DNA of 9,428 bases from Planctomycetales bacterium. Lineage in GTDB: Bacteria > Planctomycetota > Planctomycetia > Pirellulales > UBA7805. Under the pieces are notes generated by a model. The model ran no database searches, was not told where the DNA came from, and saw only the letters and a program-made list of their open reading frames with translations. The position numbers were made by a program, and so were the translations under genes. This document shows positions 6,097 to 9,428 of this stretch, one piece after another (within the stretch, counting starts at the first letter, position 1; each line of letters opens with the position of its first letter). The stretch covers positions 5,367 to 14,794 of the forward strand of contig WVZU01000007.1 in the NCBI GenBank assembly GCA_011772275.1, given 5' to 3'.

Positions 6097-6126
6097 CCCC
6101 CCGCCGGCATCCCGGTCCTGGGGGGG
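6097..6126 (+). terminator. Hairpin immediately after the second PilZ gene
   Basis: CCCCCC (6097-6102), one base after the TGA, can pair with the G run at 6120-6126. Inside, the self-complementary pair CCGG (6104-6107) and CCGG (6112-6115) extends the stem. There is no T tract. The position right behind the stop codon suggests a transcript end or stabiliser. Confidence 0.4.
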
Positions 6127-6135
6127 ACGCCTCTT

Positions 6136-6169
6136 GCCGCTTCGCGGCTGGCGACCAGACCGGTCAACC
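6136..6169 (+). repeat. Direct repeat, copy 1 (partner at 6379-6413)
   Basis: The copy starts GCCGCTTCGC, continues TGGCGACCAGACC after a variable 3-bp segment, and ends GGTCAACC. The same blocks occur at 6379-6413 with one extra C and few substitutions. The two copies are 243 bp apart and flank the 80-bp inverted repeat element. Confidence 0.65.
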
Positions 6170-6179
6170 TGACCTTTGT

Positions 6180-6259
6180 GGGGTCGGGAGTCTTTTTCGC
6201 GATCTCTGCGTTGCGCGGGGATCGACTCTGTCGCGGTAGCGAAAAAGACTCCCGACCCC
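6180..6259. mobile_element. 80-bp MITE/REP-like element with perfect 21-bp inverted ends
   Basis: The arm at 6180-6200 begins GGGGTCGGGAGTC and ends TTTTTCGC. The arm at 6239-6259 is its exact reverse complement over all 21 bases. The 38-bp centre (6201-6238) does not continue the symmetry. It carries no coding capacity. As RNA it would form a very stable stem from either strand. No target-site duplication is obvious at its edges. It may be a non-autonomous miniature element, a REP/BIME-like unit or a bidirectional terminator for the two converging genes. Confidence 0.55.
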
Positions 6260-6378
6260 CTCGCTCGCTTTTCTCGGATTTTGCCGGATGTTTCACAACC
6301 ACCAAAATCACGAATGCTCACATCTTACGGGGGTTGCGATCAACCGCCTGGGGCTGCCGCGTGAGGCTGTTGCCTGGC

Positions 6379-6413
6379 GCCGCTTCGCCCTTGGCGACCA
6401 GACCCGGTCACCC
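6379..6413 (+). repeat. Direct repeat, copy 2 (partner at 6136-6169)
   Basis: This is the second copy of GCCGCTTCGC-nnn-TGGCGACCAGACC followed by CGGTCACCC. It differs from copy 1 by three central substitutions, one inserted C and one change near the end. It suggests that a repeated unit bracketed, or was copied along with, the palindromic element. Confidence 0.65.
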
Positions 6414-6630
6414 GTGGGACGGTATGGGGAGGATGCGCGGATTTCTCACAAGCCATGGGCTGTGTGCCGGCCACGCTGGTCAGCCTGACCGGCCCCCACT
6501 CGTTGGTTCGTCATTTTTGGCAGATCCGCTGATCATTCGGCCGGTCCCAAATTCCTCGCTGGAAATTCCCCGCCAAACGAGTCGCTGGCCGGCACGCAGG
6601 AGCGGCTGGCTGGATCTGGTGGCGAAAAAA

Positions 6631-7809
6631 TTACGCCTTACCAGGGGGAACATCACGCTGGCCGCCGTAGACCAATCGGCCCAGCGCGTCCCCCGCCCCG
6701 CGCTGGTCACCGGCCAGCAGCGCCTGCTGGGCGGTTCGCAGGCCCGCCGTTTGTGCCTCGGTAAACGGCACGCCGGCACCCCGTGGCGGCACGGCGGGAA
6801 CCAGCCGCAGCGAGATCTCGTTCAGCAGTTCCGCCAACCCCCTGCGGCAGGTCGCACTGGTCCGCAGACCCGCGGGCCGCTCTCCCGCTCCTCCCGGCAG
6901 GTCGCATTTGTTGTGGACGACCAGCGCACCGGGCCACCCGCCGCACAAGTTGTCATTGGCCGCGGTCCAGGGCAAGCCATGATCGAATACCAGGACCACC
7001 AGGTCGGCCGCCGCCAACTCGCCCACGGCCAAGGTCATGCCCGCCGTCTCCAATTCGTCGGCGTGTTCCCGCAGCCCAGCCGTATCGGACAGCACCACTG
7101 GCCAGCCATCGATGGCGGTCGTGCCGGTCACCACGTCGCGGGTCGTGCCCGGTTGCGCGTTGACGATCGCTCGCGGGTATCCCAAGATCGCGTTGATCAA
7201 ACTGCTCTTGCCGACGTTAGGCTGACCGGCCAGTACCACGCGAAACGGCCTGGTCAAGTGCCTGCCGGTCCGACTGCGATTCAGCAGTCGATCGATTTGC
7301 TGCCGAGCGGCATCGAGCTGGTCGCATTGCAGCGAACGGATAATTTGCTGAATTTCGCCCTCCAGCGCTCCCTGCCATTGATCCAACAGGATGCCTGCCG
7401 TGCGTTCGGTCCGTGCGTGGACCAGTGCCAGTTGAGCGTCACGAGGGATGGGGCGGGGCTCTTGTTGGGCGACCCAATCTTGCCAGGAACCGGCCTTCGC
7501 GCCAGCCGCAGTGAGGCTGCCCAGGATGGCACGCGAGGCCGCGGTCCCTCCGTGGCCATGGATTTCCACTTGCCGCGGATCACGAACCGTGACGACGACT
7601 TCCTCACCATCGCCGTGCATCCAGTGGCCGAACAGAATCCGATTCGCGGTGACATCCGACAACCGTCGCTGGCCAGCCGGTCGGAAGAGCGAATCCACCA
7701 AGGCCACGGCCCCCGGCCCGCAGACCGCCAGGGACGCCAGCGCGGCGCGACCGGGCGGGGTCAGCGGGTAGACACAGGTTTCGTTAGCGACGGCCATGGC
7801 CACAGGCAT
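6631..7809 (-). CDS. Divergent MnmE-like GTPase lacking the C-terminal FCIGK motif
   Basis: The 392-residue protein has the MnmE (TrmE/ThdF) layout. The N-terminal folate-domain opening ETCVYPLTPPGRAALASLAVCGPG (about 10-33) is followed by VEIHGHGGTAASRAIL. Next comes a helical region and a G domain with G1 GQPNVGKS (195-202), G2 GTTRD (221-225), G3 DTAG (242-245) and G4 NKCD (300-303). MnmE with MnmG modifies U34 of certain tRNAs. Two features depart from the family: the protein is about 60 residues shorter than E. coli MnmE, with the N-terminal domain abbreviated, and it ends GGQRDVPPGKA instead of FC[IVL]GK. No missing tail can be found in another frame downstream. It may be a lineage-specific variant or a repurposed paralogue. 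I chose ATG 7809; alternatives are ATG 7860 (17 unlikely extra residues) and ATG 7797. It lies downstream of coaX in the same direction. Confidence 0.8.
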   Translation of the reverse strand: MPVAMAVANETCVYPLTPPGRAALASLAVCGPGAVALVDSLFRPAGQRRLSDVTANRILFGHWMHGDGEEVVVTVRDPRQVEIHGHGGTAASRAILGSLTAAGAKAGSWQDWVAQQEPRPIPRDAQLALVHARTERTAGILLDQWQGALEGEIQQIIRSLQCDQLDAARQQIDRLLNRSRTGRHLTRPFRVVLAGQPNVGKSSLINAILGYPRAIVNAQPGTTRDVVTGTTAIDGWPVVLSDTAGLREHADELETAGMTLAVGELAAADLVVLVFDHGLPWTAANDNLCGGWPGALVVHNKCDLPGGAGERPAGLRTSATCRRGLAELLNEISLRLVPAVPPRGAGVPFTEAQTAGLRTAQQALLAGDQRGAGDALGRLVYGGQRDVPPGKA

Positions 7810-7817
7810 TTCCGCGG

Positions 7818-7976
7818 TTAGCGCACCCGGCTGTTGACGTCCAGAGCGACGACAGCCCATAGTTCAGCTTTGTCGGCTGACCCCGAACAGCCGGGTTGCT
7901 GTCCGGGTTGCTGCGGCGGGTGTTGCGGGCAACGAAACGCCCTTTCCTTGGACATGGGTGCCTGGTCATGGAACAT
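7818..7976 (-). CDS. Possible 52-codon ORF between coaX and the MnmE-like gene
   Basis: An ATG 17 nt after the coaX stop opens a 52-residue frame that ends with TAA 8 nt before the chosen MnmE-like start, so it fills the gap almost exactly. The peptide is polar and Pro/Gln-rich (PQHPPQQPGQQPG) with no recognised family and a poor Shine-Dalgarno. The fit to the gap is the only argument for it; part of the frame also forms a hairpin (7882-7907). It is probably chance. Confidence 0.15.
   Translation of the reverse strand: MFHDQAPMSKERAFRCPQHPPQQPGQQPGCSGSADKAELWAVVALDVNSRVR
7882..7907 (-). other. Hairpin in the coaX to MnmE-like spacer
   Basis: On the minus strand CCCGGACAG (7907-7899) pairs with CTGTTCGGG (7890-7882) over 9 positions including one G-U pair, around an 8-nt loop. 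There is no T tract after it. It could be a processing or attenuation structure separating expression of coaX from the next gene. The same bases on the plus strand pair less well, which fits a role in the minus-strand transcript. Confidence 0.35.
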
Positions 7977-7992
7977 TTTTTTCTGGCGCTGT

Positions 7993-8790
7993 TCATGCCA
8001 ATTTTGCCGCCGTAAGGGCGATGCCGGACAGGATCAGGTGTTCTTCGTAACGGGCCGGTACTTCCAGCAGGTCGGCCACGCGGCGGGCCGTGCCGCCGGT
8101 CAGGATGGCCAAAGGCGGAACGGGCATGTCCTGGTTCAACTGCTGGATCAAGGCCCGAATGGCCCCAACGGCTCCCCAATACAACCCGCTGGTGATCGCC
8201 TCGTCGGTGGAAGTACCCAGCGCCGGCGGAGGCTCGCCCAGTTCGGACATCTTCGACTGCGGCAGCCGGTCGGTGTACTCGTGCAAAGCCTTGGCCGACA
8301 TTTCGACGCCCGGCAAAATGGCACCCCCGCAGAATACTCCCTCGCGCGAGACCACATCGACAGTGATCGCCGTCCCCACGTCAATCACGACCGCCGGGCA
8401 GTCCGGGGGGCGCAAGCGATTCGCCGCCACTGCGGCCAGCAGCCGATCGATCCCTACGGCATTTCGGTTTTCCACGTTCACGGCAACGGGCAGTTGATCA
8501 TTTTCCAAAAATCGCACGTCGCCACTTCCCGCCTCGTCGGCCAACCATGCCCTCATTTTGTCCGCCGCCACCTGATTCACGCTGCCGCACAACCACTGAA
8601 AGTCTTTCGGTTTTTGGGGAGCGAGCCACAAGGCAATCTCGACCGGTTCCCAGGTCGGCGTCGACAGCTGCAGTGTTCGCGTCGGCTGGGGCAAGCCGCC
8701 GTCGGCCGTGCGGGTCGGGAATTCGCCCAGCTTGATCCGACTGTTGCCGATATCGACGGCGATCAGTGGCAAAGGTGTGGTCTGGCTCAT
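7993..8790 (-). CDS. coaX: Type III pantothenate kinase (CoaX)
   Basis: The 265-residue enzyme of the ASKHA fold phosphorylates pantothenate with ATP, the first step of coenzyme A synthesis. Type III enzymes are known to be insensitive to CoA feedback and to need a monovalent cation. The motifs are in order: phosphate-binding AVDIGNSRIKLG (11-22, Asp13), VENRNAVGIDRL (106-117) for pantothenate and dimer contacts, the second phosphate motif VIDVGTAITVDVV (135-147, Asp137), GGAILPG (155-161) and the adenosine motif LTGGTA (230-235). The length is typical. The ATG at 8790 overlaps the obg stop in ATGA (8787-8790), so translation is probably coupled to obg. Confidence 0.94.
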   Translation of the reverse strand: MSQTTPLPLIAVDIGNSRIKLGEFPTRTADGGLPQPTRTLQLSTPTWEPVEIALWLAPQKPKDFQWLCGSVNQVAADKMRAWLADEAGSGDVRFLENDQLPVAVNVENRNAVGIDRLLAAVAANRLRPPDCPAVVIDVGTAITVDVVSREGVFCGGAILPGVEMSAKALHEYTDRLPQSKMSELGEPPPALGTSTDEAITSGLYWGAVGAIRALIQQLNQDMPVPPLAILTGGTARRVADLLEVPARYEEHLILSGIALTAAKLA

Positions 8791-9428
8791 GTGCCCGCCG
8801 GGATTTGATCCAAGATGGAAAGAATGGCCCGTTGCAGCTGGTCCAGGCCCTGACCGGTGACGGCCGAGATGGCCAGCACCGGGTCGCCCAGACGATCGGC
8901 CAGGCGGCGCTGGATTTCCTTCGCCGCCGGCAATTCCGCCTTGCTGACCGCCACGATCTGCGGCCGACCGATCAGGTCGGCGCTGTACTGAGCAAGTTCA
9001 TCGTGGATCACCCGGTAATTGTCCAAGGGGTCCGACCCGTCCAGCGGTTGCGGTTCGACCAGGTGGACCAGGACACGGGTCCGTTCCACGTGACGCAGGA
9101 ACTCGTGGCCCAGACCGACACCCTCGTGAGCGCCTTCGATCAGGCCGGGGATATCCGCCATGATGTAGGTGCGGTCCAGGCTGACGTGGACGCGGCCCAG
9201 GTTGGGCGAACGGGTGGTGAAGGGGTAGTCGGCGATTTGGGGACGAGCGCGGGAGAGGCGAGCCAACAGGGTGCTCTTGCCGGCGTTGGGCAGGCCGATC
9301 AGGCCCACGTCGGCGATGACCTTCAGTTCCAGGACCAGGGTCCGCATTTCCGCTGCGCCCCCCCGGGTAAACTGCCGGGGGGCCTGGTTGGTGGCGCTCT
9401 TGAAGTGGGCGTTCCCCTTGCCGCCGCG
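8787..9428 (-). CDS. obg: Obg/CgtA GTPase, 5' end outside the window
   Basis: The frame is open to the window's right edge; 213 residues are present and the glycine-rich N-terminal Obg domain is mostly missing. The visible part begins with the end of that domain, GGKGNAHFKSATNQAPRQFTRGG, a very characteristic Obg stretch. The G domain follows: G1 GLPNAGKS (45-52), Obg switch region ADYPFTTRSPNLGRV (66-80), G3 DIPG (92-95) with LIEGAHEGVGLGHEFLRH, and G5 SAVTG. At G4 the usual NKxD reads S-K-A-E. The protein stops right after the G domain, so the optional C-terminal OCT/TGS-like domain is absent. Obg binds the large ribosomal subunit late in assembly and links growth to nucleotide levels. It is the first visible gene of the obg-coaX-mnmE-like cluster. 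Confidence 0.94.
   Translation of the reverse strand, partial: RGGKGNAHFKSATNQAPRQFTRGGAAEMRTLVLELKVIADVGLIGLPNAGKSTLLARLSRARPQIADYPFTTRSPNLGRVHVSLDRTYIMADIPGLIEGAHEGVGLGHEFLRHVERTRVLVHLVEPQPLDGSDPLDNYRVIHDELAQYSADLIGRPQIVAVSKAELPAAKEIQRRLADRLGDPVLAISAVTGQGLDQLQRAILSILDQIPAGT

Larger units (their letters stand above)
6096..6630. other. 535-bp repeat-rich gap between convergent genes
   Basis: This is the gap between the second PilZ gene (plus) and the MnmE-like gene (minus). It is packed with short repeats listed separately: a G/C hairpin (6097-6126), an 80-bp element with perfect 21-bp inverted ends (6180-6259), two copies of a direct repeat of about 34 bp (6136 and 6379) and two 13-bp GGTCARCCTGACC palindromes (6162 and 6478). 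A plus-strand frame runs through it into the MnmE-like gene, but it is the antisense shadow of that gene. No transposase remnant could be read in any frame. Confidence 0.6.

Noticed and set aside
6178..7821. 547-codon plus-strand frame
   Set aside because: It is antisense to the MnmE-like gene, whose GTPase motifs are unambiguous; the translated product is Arg/Gln/Pro-rich and resembles no family.
7834..8808. 324-codon plus-strand frame
   Set aside because: It is antisense to coaX, which has all type III pantothenate kinase motifs; this is a GC-driven shadow frame.

Overview
This is a GC-rich chromosomal window with housekeeping-type genes on both strands and several repeat-bearing intergenic gaps. 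The organism is most likely a planctomycete, probably of the Pirellulales type. That is an inference from the flavour of the proteins (a short, divergent MnmE-like GTPase, tandem PilZ proteins with an unfamiliar C-terminal module, a sirohydrochlorin chelatase with a cysteine-rich tail), the weak Shine-Dalgarno signals and the hairpin repeats between genes. There is no rRNA or other definitive marker in the window.

Left part (1-2800). A YjbQ-family gene (minus) and a stand-alone CinA C-terminal domain / NMN deamidase gene (plus) diverge from a 92-bp promoter gap. After a 613-bp gap comes a CbiX/SirB chelatase gene (minus). That gap holds a large inverted array of GGTTAAG units and a possible 24-codon ORF. 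A small two-helix membrane protein of DUF6116 type (plus) follows.

Middle (2800-6100). A two-gene ABC transporter operon, fetA-fetB (minus, overlapping by 7 nt), is preceded by a 250-bp gap containing several hairpins. It diverges from two tandem paralogous PilZ-domain genes (plus), which share an unrecognised C-terminal domain.

Right part (6100-9428). A 535-bp gap contains a perfect 21-bp inverted repeat, a pair of about 34-bp direct repeats and two 13-bp palindromes; it looks like a landing zone or remnant of small mobile repeats. Then comes a minus-strand cluster read from the right edge: obg (5' end outside the window), coaX (ATGA overlap with obg) and an MnmE-like GTPase that lacks the family's C-terminal FCIGK motif.

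Functionally the window touches NAD salvage (PncC), siroheme or cobalamin metallation (CbiX), iron homeostasis (FetAB), probable c-di-GMP sensing (the PilZ pair), coenzyme A synthesis (CoaX), ribosome assembly (Obg) and possibly tRNA modification (the MnmE-like protein). No complete transposase gene, CRISPR array, tRNA or rRNA was seen.
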